Shown here piece after piece: positions 27,801 through 38,713 of a stretch of DNA of 39,541 nucleotides. Both the position numbers and the translations under genes were made by a program. This DNA is from Basidiobolus ranarum (lineage: Eukaryota; Basidiobolomycota; Basidiobolomycetes; Basidiobolales). Location: contig JASJQH010006917.1 in NCBI GenBank assembly GCA_040143965.1, positions 1 through 39,541 of the forward strand, in the 5' to 3' direction. The notes under the pieces were generated by a model, which saw nothing but the letters and a program-made list of their open reading frames with translations, was not told the DNA's origin and did not search any database. Positions within the stretch are counted from its first letter, which is position 1. Each line of letters begins with the position of its first letter.

Positions 27801-30800
27801 AGGTCCTTTCTAAATCACATTTAAGGTATAAGTGCAATGTACAAAATAAGCAATTAGGTATATATAACTGACACATAGAGCTGCCATTGCTTTTAGTGCA
27901 GCACTTTCTAGTCCTTTTCGCTCTTCCTCCATGATTGTAGTCATCGCGCCACGTTCTCGAATATCTTTGTATTGGTCTAATACAGTCAACATCATTCTTG
28001 CCTCACGATCTCTGGTTGAAGAACCATGTTGGCCGTGGCCACACCAATCTTCAAGCATTTTGAATAAGGATATTCGCAATTCGAACGATATATATCTAGT
28101 GGATTCGCTGAGCAAAATGATACTATTATAAACTTTTTCCACTAAACCACAAAAATACTCTCGCAATTTTTGAAATTCCCAATCAGTTTGAACCTCCGGA
28201 TCATAAAGAAAAGATTTACATTCCTTGACGAAACCAACGATGGCATCCATGACAAATTCGTCGTGCAAATGGTTACTATCTTGCAAATAGTGAGAGGTCA
28301 ATTGATAAACATGAGCAATTTCCGTACGCAACCGGTCATTTCGCTTATTACGTTTGCTTTGGCTAGGTTTTTGATTGTTCTTACTTTTCGGATCTTCAAA
28401 AACACTCTTTGCAAACTGTTGGAGATCTTCTATCAAAACGCGATAAGCATTACCGTTTATATGACCTAGAGCCGCGACAACCGCATCTCGAATTAAAGTT
28501 TGGTCCGATGAAAGAAAAGGCAGCACCATCCTAAAAAGGTCGCGTGCGGAGGAAATCTTCTCGATGCTAGCGAAAGCAGAACGCTTCCGCCGTACGATCG
28601 TATTTATTTGTGTGTAGTCATCAGCCATGGCGATAGTTAAGCATGTGAAAACCAAGTATATTTTCCACTGTTCTATATACTTGTCATTCACTCGGACAGC
28701 TTTAGAAGCCCATCTATTGGGAAGACTTGGTAAACTCGGTCTGCCCGAATTTGCGACATTAGTTGGCTTGGAATGTGTCTCAGCAGTGTGAATTACCAAT
28801 GATTGCATGGATAATAACCTGGAACAGATGACATTTTGAGTAAGTGCCACAATAATAGGGCATTTATCATAGCACATTTTAATCAGCACAGGAAAGCACC
28901 GCGCCCAAGTGGCAAGGTCTTCAGGCTCACTCTTGGAAGCTATAGAAATCAAAACGGTCGTTGTAGATTCCTGTTGACGTTGTTTACGAACTTGTTCAGT
29001 GACCTGAAGCGAAAGTTTACTCCCTCGGCCATAAGCGTTTACGATATTATGCCCCTCTTGCTCAAGAATATCGATAATATGAGTTTGTGGTTGTTGACTT
29101 TGAGGTAAATAGTTGTGATCATTGCCAGTCGAAGTGTGTTCCCTCAAGCTCATCATATTGTCAAATGTTGCTGAAAGACTAAGAATCTCAATAGCGTACT
29201 TCCGAATTAAAGGAGACTGATTACACAGGAAAAATAAGCCATTAGACTCAGTTTCGGTGATTAGATTCCAGACTTGATTATATTTGCTATGATCTTCTTC
29301 TCCTTCTTGAGCAAAGCGCAACTCCATATCACTTTGCCATACATGAAGTAGCTGAACATATAAATTCAATAAAATGGCATCAGATTTCGTATTGCTATCA
29401 GAAAGTCCACATATTAGCAATTCGGCGAATCGATCTTCAATTTTGGTAATAAATCTGGAAAATGTGGACACAACTTTTAATGCGTCACATTGTTTAGCGA
29501 TACGAATCAAAGCCTCAGTGGATGCTCGTCCCAAATTTGGATCTACATGGATTGTATAACGGCAAAGCATTTCAACAAATGTCTGAAGCGGAATACCAGT
29601 TGGCATACATCTCGGAGCAGCTTCAATACACGCTCTCATGAGATCAAAGTAAGGCTGTTTGTCTTTCATATAAGACACCGTTAAACTAGATATGTGTACG
29701 TACGTTTGTTGAACCTCGTAAGTTAATTCTTTGGCAGCATTTGCTACTGCTCCCGCAATAGCGTTGGTTGCTGAAGTATTGCGATTGTTGAGATATCGCT
29801 CGTCACACAAAAGCATGCCACCGAACGACTGATCTAGGATCGTAGCTATTATACCCAAAATGCCATTCATTTGCTCAATTGAATCCCTCTGACCTATCCG
29901 ATTCAAGACTTGCACAGAGAGTACATCAGTATTCGGCTGCGACGAGACTGAAGAATCAGTGGTGTATCCACAATCTCCTCTAGGAAACGGAGGGCGATAT
30001 TCAGATCGTTCCAAGCTAGATAGAAAGAGTAGATATGCCTTAATAGCAATAACAGTGCGTTCGGGGTAAATGCTTTCAATAGTAGCATCTAAAGTAGTAA
30101 TATCATCGTAACCTATGAGTGTAGAAGAAATGTACTTCATGACATTGTTTGAATCCCACAAACATATAAAATGAATGATCTGAATGAAATCATCAAGAGA
30201 CGTATCAGGAGGATTGATTTGCCGCCGACCGGGCGGGAAAAGAATTTTTAAGATTGTCTCCAATTTCTTGTATATGTTACTCGCGCTTTCAGTACAACGA
30301 TTTAGATACACCCATATCAAACGAGTGATACAAGTCAATGCCATTTGACGTGATCCTTTGTCCTGTACAAACGAAATTTAGTAAACAAGAACCATGACAC
30401 TTTTGAATGCAAAAAATACCTTAAATCTTTGTATGCAAGAATCCATGAAGGTCCACCATTTTGATAAAAAGAATTCTTTGCGACTGACGCATAAAAGTAT
30501 GGACATTAAAGGATAAGCCACCTGATGAGATAAGAGTAAGTAGATTGAATATGAAGTGCATTGTTCGAAATCAAGTCGCTTACATCCCAATGGCGCAATT
30601 TAGTACACATTTTGAAGGCCTTTGGATATATGCTATCTATGGTTTCGATCCAAGCCTGAATATTAACCTCTGCCAAGGCAACCTATTGCAAGCTCTCTTT
30701 AGAAAAAAACGCAAATTCATCATCAATAAATTACTGAGCTTACTGCAGCTATAGGAGCTAGCATTTCCACAAATACTTGTGCGTAGGCATGCTTTATTTT

Positions 30801-32254
30801 CATACTGCGAGTGGTCTTGAAAAACTTCCCACAGCTCTGGAGAAAATCGGCAGTCTCTTCCAGAGCGTCGGCGGGATATATCTACATTGTTGTAACATAT
30901 TAACTAGCGTATTCACCTAACAGAAACAATTACATATAAAAACTGACCTTTAACTTTAAGCATCGCATACCTCTAATGATCAACTCATACGAGCTTTCTC
31001 TTCCACCTTGTGGCTCTTTTTCAAGCTCAGCAATAAATCGGTCACTCATAGAAGTGAATCTGAAAAAGAGGATATGTTAAATGGGTCAACATATCTGGCA
31101 AATGTATTTTCAGTCTCTACCGGATATTAGACAGCCAGCCGATTAGCTCAGCATATAAGTTGACAATCGCTCGGTAAGCAGGCGATCTAAACAACGCCTC
31201 CCTGTATGACCAATAGGTAACTGTTAAAACAAGATTTGGAGAATTACTTTTAAAATCAGACATACGGATCGGCTGATTTCAGTTGATGAAATACGACTTC
31301 TTCAAGCTTGATTCCAAGGTCATTGGGGAGAGAACCAGATTTCAATTGTTTGATCACCTCTATTAAAGCTCGACACAAGATAAACTTTGTGATAAGCTTT
31401 CTCAAATTTGATTACATTATTATTGTGAAATTCGATAGTAACATATGAAATTCCAAGACTTCACAATACCAACCATTTTCCGGCGCTTCAACACATTTGC
31501 AGCTACCATCGCGGAAGCTTCTCTTCTGAAAAACGTATCAGGATTGCAACAATAAGTTATTTGAGTAACTATTAAATAAAACATACAAAGATCGTTTTCC
31601 ACTGGGAATTTCCATAGTTTCATTGACTTTACTCTCCCATGACATGAGGGACTCTATCACAGGGCTTGGTTGATATCGAGCAACTAGCCCTAAGGAAAGT
31701 AAAATTTTATCGAAAGCTCGGTCAGCGCCAATACTTAAATGACGAACGAATTCTGACTCAATCTGCTAGAGAAACAATTTAGTATCGGTTTGATAGTCTT
31801 CAGTACAATGACAGTAGTAAATGCTTGAAAAACACACCTGTTCACTTCGTAAGAACTCGCCAACTTTGCGCTCAGCTGTTTTTCCGAACTCTGTAAAAAT
31901 CGCCTCCAGGACAAATTCGGCCGGGGTTCGTGGCTGCTGATTCTCAGGTAATAATTTTGTATGTACAGATTCATTATTGGAGCTACCAGTTTCAAAGGTA
32001 GACGAAAAACTGTGAATATAAAGGCTTGGATTGTTATTAAGATTGTTAATTGGCTCAGGTATCATTCCATTTTGGTGGAAATTTTCTTGTGTTGGCGAAG
32101 CTAAAACTAAAGTAGAATCGTAGTCTGAATTCTGCTCTGAAATAGCCGAAATTTGAGAAGCCGGTGAATCAGGAACAGGTTGGAAGTTAGATATCTGCTT
32201 TGGTGAATTCGTCAGGTTAGCATCTGTCAAAATCTTCAAGTCAGGAGGCTCCAT
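24891..32254 (-). CDS. TAO3: Cell morphogenesis protein PAG1/TAO3 (Furry/Mor2 family)
   Basis: Very large HEAT-like scaffold of the RAM/MOR network, which supports NDR kinase (Cbk1/Orb6) signalling for polarised growth and cell separation. The start at 32254 gives MEPPDLKILTDANL and a Ser/Pro/Gln-rich region. The conserved Furry N-domain follows: EFVLEAIFTEFGKTAERKVGEF, SEFVRHLSIGADRAFDKILLSLGLVARYQPSPVIESLMSW, then a REASAM block. An 800-codon exon includes ALTCITRLIWVYLNRCTES...ILFPPGRRQINPPDTSLDDFIQIIHF, the Mor2/Tao3 signature. The last exon, about 900 codons, starts HHIAK|SALESLLVHNQKHPLL, using the acceptor at TTGTATAG, and holds FWAAMACLCTINEDEYSEAL and FPEEWDGQFPGLQTLLLKG. It ends EALDELDVFFEQEIHKHDEEISHD. 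Introns concentrate in the 5' third. Estimated length about 2,200 residues, in the fungal family range. Confidence 0.92.
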
Positions 32255-32790
32255 TTATTTCAAGATGGCAAGAGCTCAACACAGGGAATTAATGTGAGCT
32301 TGAATGGTCACGCTTTACTGTATAAGCATGGATCCATTTATATACAATGAAAAATTGTAACATCATCAAATTTTATTATAACTTTTGTTGGTTAATGTAC
32401 CATCAATTCTTTTATACAATATCATTAATCCACACCTGTAAATACACTACTCTGGATATTAAGCTACAATCAACGCAATGGCCATATTCTCTTAGAATAG
32501 CTCACAGCTATTTTGAACGAAATCAGTTCTTTGGCAAATATCAGCCATGAAGTACTTAGTACTAAGATTATCAGTCAACATATAAAATCAAATTCCTGAA
32601 GACAGAAGTACGAAAAAAAGAATGTGTTTATTTCCGGGTATGGACGATCCTAGAGAGACCAGGAACCATAGGCTCAACGATCAGTTTTAGCAAAGTAATA
32701 TCCAGAATCCTCAAACTATTCCCATGTTTTAAGTAGCAGCTCCACGGGTATTCGAAACCCAAGTAAGCATGGGTAACTAACCGATCTAAT
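32255..32790. other. Intergenic PAG1 5' flank / RPL39 3' UTR
   Basis: 536 bp of AT-rich DNA holding the PAG1 promoter and the RPL39 3' UTR. A 67-codon plus frame (32347-32550) shows no motif and is disregarded. Confidence 0.5.
32627..32632 (-). terminator. Poly(A) signal AATAAA of RPL39
   Basis: AATAAA on the minus strand, about 159 nt beyond the eL39 stop codon. Distance fits a short 3' UTR; use inferred. Confidence 0.4.
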
Positions 32791-33098
32791 TTAGAGACCC
32801 AACTTGGTACGACGCCAGTGTCTACGCTTAGCGTTGTATCTGATTTTGTTGTCAGTTCTCAAACGGATCCAGTGAGGAATGGGTCTGTTTTGCTTTTGCT
32901 TCTTGCCAAGAATGCGCTTGATCTTGAAAGACTTTTGGGAAGGCTAAAAACCATAAATTAGAAAAAGTCAACTAAGATGTACAATAGCATAGCAAAGTGT
33001 CTTCTTCGACTTGATAAGACAATCAATTCGTTTTCACTGAGAGACAGTTGCGTATCATCAATTGATGGATGGATGTTTGAAAATAGATTTCTTACCAT
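32791..33098 (-). CDS. RPL39: 60S ribosomal protein eL39
   Basis: One of the smallest ribosomal proteins, at the peptide exit tunnel. Exon 2 (32943-32791) encodes [18 protein letters not shown]... through [16 protein letters not shown] and stop TAA; these are 50 residues identical in pattern to eukaryotic eL39. Exon 1 coding sequence is the ATG alone (33098-33096), followed directly by donor GTAAGA; the acceptor TTTTTAG precedes CCTTCC. The intron is 152 nt, roughly twice the window's usual length, and contains a 12-bp palindrome (CATCAATTGATG, 33056-33067). The total of 51 residues equals the family length exactly. The gene is absent from a simple long-frame view because of its size. Confidence 0.97.
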
Positions 33099-33406
33099 GG
33101 TCACTAGAAACGTACAGCCAAAGAGGAAGAACCTTGTTAATTGAAATTTCTGGAGTGATAAATCAGTATCCAAAATTATGGGGTTTTTGTTTCTAACCCT
33201 ATTTCAAAATAAATAATTGGTAGCAATCTTCTCCCAAATTTTTGTTGTCGAAAAAACTTGAGAAAAATTACTGTGACATGGGTCGTTGACACATCAAAGT
33301 TTAAAGCAAAGAAAGATATCAACAATTCAATTTCAAAAAAAAAATAAGCAATTTTTGTATCAATACCTTCTAGCCAAAGTTGCTAAGGAAGTGGTGTAGC
33401 CTAGCT
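33099..33406. promoter_or_regulatory. Divergent promoter RPL39 / tRNase Z
   Basis: 308 bp separate the two start codons and must contain both promoters. It has TAACCCTA at 33194-33201 (about 95 bp upstream of the RPL39 ATG), A-rich runs at 33336-33347 and no clear TATA box. AACCCTA/TTAGGG-type boxes are known in ribosomal protein promoters of many fungi (Tbf1-type sites; homol-E in fission yeast); assignment here is inference from one copy. Confidence 0.45.
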
Positions 33407-36157
33407 ATGAAATCGTACATTCAGATATTAGGAGCGTCAACCACAGATGTCACACCCTCTGTGGTCGTGCATTTTGATTCTCAACGTTATTTGTTCAATT
33501 GTGGTGAAGGAACACAGCGTCTATGCATAGAAAAGAAAGTACGCTTAGCAAAATTGCAAAACATCTTTTTTACTAGAATAAATTGGGAAAATACTGGTGG
33601 AGTACCTGGTAAAGAGTTCAATAATGTCGAACCATTTGTATAAAATCCTCTAATGAAAATATTCCTTAGGGATGATGCTTACTTTGGCTGATGCGGGAAC
33701 CACCAAACTAACTCTACATGGTGGTCCCAATCTGACTCATTTTATTGCTGCTACTCGCAATTTCATTCAAAGGTAGAGAAAGCATCACTTTTTTGACTTG
33801 AGGCCGCAACGATCTAAACGCTGTAACTTTAGGTCTTCGCTCAAACTCAGCTTAAACGAAACAATGAAACCTTATCAAGACGAAAATTTGAATATGGCTA
33901 TCGTTCAGCTTCAACCTGATAGTAAGATTATGCAAAGCATTGACCCTACTTCTACGAGGAAAAGAAAACACCAAGATGAGTCAGCTAATAGTCTAGAGAC
34001 AAATGATGCAGATAATATTAGAGAAACTATACTTAAGAAGATGTTTGGGGAACGTAACATTAACGTATCCTTGTGCACAGAAGCTAGATCGGAAGTTCAA
34101 AAAGATCGAATTAACAAAAAATCTAGAGTGCAAGACTCTACCAGCGAGAGAAAGATGTATGAAAGGTTGCCCAAAGTTAATCGGTCCCATATTTCTTTGT
34201 GTTACATATGCCAAGGCCCTTCAGTTAAAGGAAAATTTGACGCTAAAACAGCCACAGAATTGGGTGTGCAACGTGGACCAGATTTTGGTATAGAGATAAT
34301 TTACTATATCTTGGGTTTTAGATCGTTGTAACTAATTTAAGCAGGCAAGTTGAAAAATGGACAGGCAGTTACCACACCAGAGGGTGTAGTCGTTAACCCC
34401 GAGCAAGTGGTCGGTCCATCTCGTCCTGGGACTGTAAGTAATACAACACATCACGTGTCATCTCGAACTTAGCACTAACATATCACAGAATTTCATGATT
34501 ATTGATTGTCCATCCACAGCCTATATCCCATCTTTGATTGAGGCTTCCGAATTCAAAGCATATCAAGGCTCTTCTAAAAAACTACAGGCTCACTGCATTG
34601 TTCACATGGTAGGCGACGATGTATTGGAGAGTAAGAAATATCAAAAATGGATAAACAAGTTTGGCTCCGAAACTCAGGTACTTTTACCAATTAACTTTAT
34701 TTATATAATATACTTATTTAATACATCTATAGCACATAGTATCTCATCCCAAACTTTGCTCCCAAGTCATCGCATTTACTGGTAGTGCTAGAGCTCAACT
34801 GAGGTTGTCTCAAATTGACAACAAGATATTTCCAATCCCATACTTCTCTAACAGTCCGGAAAAATTGCTTTCTTCAATTCCGAACTTGCCCAGGAATATT
34901 GTGGAAGCTTCAAGTCTTCTCGTGTATCACACCGAGCCGATACAGAAGTTGGATAAATCTGAAATTTTGCCACCATTCGACCCTGAGGACAGAGAGTTAA
35001 AATCCTTTCTTCACAAGCGTAAAGATTATGTTGGAGCAATCGCCAAACTAAATCGAGGACATACAAATATAGATCAGACAAAAACTTCTACTCACGATGT
35101 AGTAGTAACAACCTTAGGCACTGGCTCTTCTCTTCCATCTCGATACCGCAATGTAAGCTCAACTGTGATTACCATCCCTAACATCGGGTCCATTCTCTTG
35201 GACGCAGGAGAGGGAACTTATGGACAGCTGTACCGCCATCTTGGAGTTTTGAAATCGCATAACCAGATGATTGGCCAGAGTGTTAACGGCTTTCTTAAAT
35301 CGCTGAAATTCATCTTTGTATCACATCTACATGCCGATCATCATCTTGGCGTTATACGAGTTCTTGATAAATGGAATGAACTTCAAGGTGATACCCAAAA
35401 TCAGCCATTATATATTGTGGCACCGCTTAGATTTCAGACTTGGCTACAGGAGTATAATGACATACAAGAAATCGGACTAAGAAATATTCGCTTCATTAAT
35501 GCTGAAGACCTTGTTTATCACAAAAAGCGTCATTATACTCCGCATTATTTGAAAGGCCTGAAGGACATATTGAACTTTAAAGAGGTTAAAACCACTGATG
35601 TTATCCATTGTCCTTGGGCTTATGGAATAAGTTTAGAGCATGCCGATGGATGGAAACTTGTGTAAGTTCGTGGATTATTGGTAAAGATTCGCCATTAGCT
35701 AAATATTTTACTCTACAGCTACTCTGGAGATACTCGCCCCTGTGATAAGTTAGTTCAACTCGGAAAAGATGCCACATTGCTTATTCATGAAGCTACATTT
35801 GAGAATGAAAAGAAACAAGAAGCCATTGAGAAACGACATAGTACAACAGGTGAAGCTATTGATGTCAATGATAGGTATTTATCACCTTATGCAGAGCTAT
35901 ATATTTCAGAGCATGATAGCCTAATGACACATACTCTGCCATTCTTTAGGATGAACTCTAGCTTCTTGCTATTAACTCACTTTAGTCAGCGCTACCCTCA
36001 AGTGCCAGTATTTACCGAATCTCATGCGAAAGTAGGCATTAGTTTTGACTTAATGAGCATAAGGTTATCGGACTTGCCCAAATTATCTAGATTTATTCAG
36101 CCGTTGAAGGTTTTGTATCATAGCTCATATGGAGAATTAGACAGTGAAGAAGAATAG
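33407..36157 (+). CDS. TRZ1: Long-form tRNase Z (ELAC2/Trz1), tRNA 3'-endonuclease
   Basis: Metallo-beta-lactamase endonuclease that removes 3' trailers from precursor tRNAs in nucleus and mitochondria. The N-half begins MKSYIQILGASTTDVTPSVVVHFDSQRYLFNCGEGTQRLCIEKKVRLAKLQ..., the degenerate amino half typical of the long form, and continues MMLTLADAGTTKLTLHGGPNLTHFI. The linker includes FMIIDCPSTAYIPSLIE. The catalytic C-half has TTLGTGSSLPSRYRNVSS, ILLDAGEGTYGQ, FVSHLHADHHLGVIRVL (the HxHxDH zinc motif), YSGDTRPCDKLVQLGKDATLLIHEATFE, HSTTGEAIDV and FLLLTHFSQRYPQVP. Exon 1 is 33407-33608; later introns split GVPGMMLTL, FIQRSSL, PDFGKLKN and RPGTNFM in phase. Start chosen because MKSYIQ matches the family start and no upstream ATG is in frame. 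Size about 800 residues, as expected. Confidence 0.94.
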
Positions 36158-36557
36158 AATTATCTACTCTATTTAAACGCATTAATAAATTTCAGTTGGC
36201 TACCATATAAGAATCACCGTATATGGAAACCGCTAAATAATCATATCCAGGACTGTTTTTACTATGTTAGCATTAGCATAAATGCTGTATTTTTGATTGG
36301 CAATTAATCATTTTGTGACAGGGTTTGCAAAATCTTATCGAGAATGAGTTGGGTTGATTGGTTAGAGACATTCAAGTAAACCCTCACACTGGCTTTGATA
36401 GTTTTTTTCTTTGATATCCACTATTTATTTTTTTTCCTTTGGCGTCAGTACACCCTAGGAGAGTTTTTTTCTTCTAGTTTGAATAAATATTCAATTATAT
36501 ATAACTCTGCTTGTTTGATAGTATCCTGGTACTCCATACCTAACTGAACTTTAAAAC
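36158..36557. other. Intergenic tRNase Z 3' flank / FKBP promoter
   Basis: 400 bp with T-rich runs (about 36405-36440) and a TATATATAAC sequence near 36497, about 60 bp upstream of the FKBP ATG, that could serve as a TATA element. No other feature seen. Confidence 0.45.
36184..36189 (+). terminator. Poly(A) signal AATAAA of tRNase Z gene
   Basis: AATAAA 27 nt after the tRNase Z stop codon on the plus strand; canonical hexamer, use inferred. Confidence 0.4.
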
Positions 36558-37718
36558 ATGGCTACTGCATTTTGGGGTCAGTACTAACTATTCCTTTACG
36601 TTGGTATTCACAACCTAACATATCTTTAGGTCTTCAAATCCTTCCCAACAAGACTTACTCTCAAGTTATTGAGGGTTCTTTCCGTATCTCCATGGTAAGT
36701 CCACTGTACCGTTATCTTGCCGTTGCCGTTTCAAATATTGATTATTGTTTCAACTCAAAGGCTTCTTTTGGAGATGAAGTCAAAGGAAAGCAACGCTCTT
36801 GCTTGAAAGTAGTGGTTGACGAACAAACCTATGTCTTATGTTCTTTGACACCAAATAAGGTCGAACAACAACCCTTAGATATTATCTTCACCGAAGGTGA
36901 AGAGATTACTTTCTCTGTTAATGGCGAAAAGTGTGTATATCTTCATAATCGTAAACTTATCTTGGAATCTATACTAATTAAATTTAGTACTATTCACCTC
37001 ACTGGTAATTATCTTCCCGATGATGAGGATGTAGAGTTCGATGAGGAAGATTTTGAAGATCTTGAGGAATTTGACAGTGAAGAAGAGTATGTACTGAAAA
37101 AATGCATTGTTATATGTTTACCGACGATCTCACCGAACTTGTGAATGTAGAGAGAATGTTAGCAGAATCGAAGAGTTAGAAGAAGAAGAAAAGGAGGAGG
37201 AAGAAATTCCTGTTCCAGCCAAGAAGCGTAAGCAGCCAAATGGTATTGTTAAAGAGGAAGCGCCCAAAAAGAAGTCTAAGGAAGAGAAGATCGCAGCCGC
37301 TAATACCAAGGAAGCTGAAGCCAAACCTAAGGCCAATAAGAAGAAACAGGAAGATAAGAAACCCGTCAAGGATGAACCTTCCACCAAAACCTTAGCTGGT
37401 GGACTTGTTATTGAGGACAAGACAGTCGGTAGCGGTGTTGCTGCAAAGAGAGGAAACAGGATTGGTATGCGTTATATTGGCCGTCTTACCAATGGTAAGA
37501 TCTTTGATCAAAACACTAGTGGTAAACCTTTTTGGTTCCGTCTCGGTGCTGGTGAAGTTATTTCTGGCTGGGACAAGGGTATTGCCGGTATGAAAGCTGG
37601 CGGTGAACGTAAATTAACTATCCCCGCTGCTCTTGCCTACGGTAGCCGTGGTGCTCCTCCAGATATTCCTGGAAATGCTACCTTAGTGTTCGAGGTCAAA
37701 CTCGTCCAAATTAAATAG
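36558..37718 (+). CDS. FPR4: Nuclear FKBP with nucleoplasmin-like domain (Fpr3/Fpr4, FKBP39 type)
   Basis: Peptidyl-prolyl cis-trans isomerase and histone chaperone of the nucleus/nucleolus. The spliced N-domain, [57 protein letters not shown]...[18 protein letters not shown], is nucleoplasmin-like (NPL). An acidic tract ([15 protein letters not shown]), a second acidic run ([12 protein letters not shown]) and a Lys-rich region ([12 protein letters not shown]) follow. The FKBP domain fills the last 110 residues: [97 protein letters not shown]. Drug-pocket residues (Y, F, D, V-I, W, Y) appear conserved. Four introns: the first after TGG G (GTCAGT donor), the second after the ATG of ISM, the third splitting Asn of GEN, and the fourth rejoining as ...EEED-RIEELEE. 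The fourth junction is the least certain. About 320 residues. Confidence 0.93.
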
Positions 37719-38713
37719 CTCCCATAGTGTATTCAGATAATTTAGAGTTTCGGTGCAAAGCATCTTTTGATTGTCACTTTCAGTTATATATATCTATGCA
37801 CCAATTTGTTTCATTTAATTAATTAAATTCTCGTCAAAACGTTCTGCTGACAGTATAGGATTGAATTCATGTTCGACATGAACATTTGTTGTCTTGAATA
37901 TTCAAATTGTTGTGCGTTGAGCAAGGTAATTTTCCTTTGATATATTTTACATCGACATTAATTACTCAAGGTTTGTGATAAAATGGCATTGTCTCACAGA
38001 ACTACCTTGTTGTCCTTTAAATATATCGTAGTCCAGTGACCAGAGTGGTAACTTAGTATATGAAGAAGCAGGATCTAAGGAGTATGTGAAAAAGTCGGTG
38101 GAAAGGAGACAACTCGTATATATATGGCTACAATATTGACTACTTTTACCAGTCGAATTCTTGGTGGTAATTCACAACCACTTGTTTGAAATGATATTTT
38201 GCGAAAACTCTCATTAACCGGAAACCAGTAGATACACCTCACAGTAGTAAAACCTTCAAATGTCGGGTGAGCTCTGGAGAGGTAATGGGCTGATGTTAGT
38301 GTAAGCTAATGATCCTACAATTCCCCACATGCTGCACCAAATAATGGTTTGCTGTACATATCAACTTCGAACAGATCGGGATATAGTATGTTAAATACAC
38401 CAAAAATGAAACTCAAATATTCTACATGTTTTACTACTAAACGAAAGATTATTTATATTAATTTTATGTTCCATTAATGAGGGAATAATGAGACCCCAAC
38501 TTATAAAACCGATTTTGCTGTTTGAGTATTTTAGACAGATAAATACTTAAAATATCCTTTTTAATAAAATCAACTCATTCAGATTAGTAAATGTTTTTTT
38601 TTATATCCCCTTCCCTCTCCAAAACAATCACCTCCCCTGCTTAGAAAATTATTAATACCATAGTTTCTGTGCAGTTGTCGTTAACCTACACTTCCTTTTA
38701 TTTCATCTAAGTC
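37719..38713. promoter_or_regulatory. Intergenic region with NAP1 promoter
   Basis: About 1 kb of AT-rich sequence between two plus-strand genes. Just upstream of NAP1 is a T-run followed by a pyrimidine-rich stretch (about 38595-38640, CCCCTTCCCTCTCC then CACCTCCCCTGC), about 75-120 bp before the ATG. Such CT-rich tracts are common in promoters of highly expressed fungal genes. No other gene or repeat is recognised. Confidence 0.4.

Noticed and set aside
27614-27810. Break between the two long TAO3/PAG1 frames, suggesting two genes or a disruption
   Set aside because: A short exon (KGPIATAVGRS...GGVHHIAK) with two small introns joins them in phase, as expected for one Furry-family protein.
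26042-29684. Plus-strand frames of 60-100 codons inside TAO3/PAG1
   Set aside because: They are antisense shadows of the long coding exons, with no motifs or start context of their own.
32746-32760. GGGTATTCGAAACCC resembling a tRNA T-arm
   Set aside because: No matching acceptor stem, D-arm or anticodon arm could be found on either strand; it lies in the RPL39 3' UTR.
32944-33095. Possible C/D-box snoRNA in the RPL39 intron
   Set aside because: The intron holds a TGATGA that resembles a C box, next to a palindrome, but I find no CTGA D box on the transcribed strand and no terminal stem.
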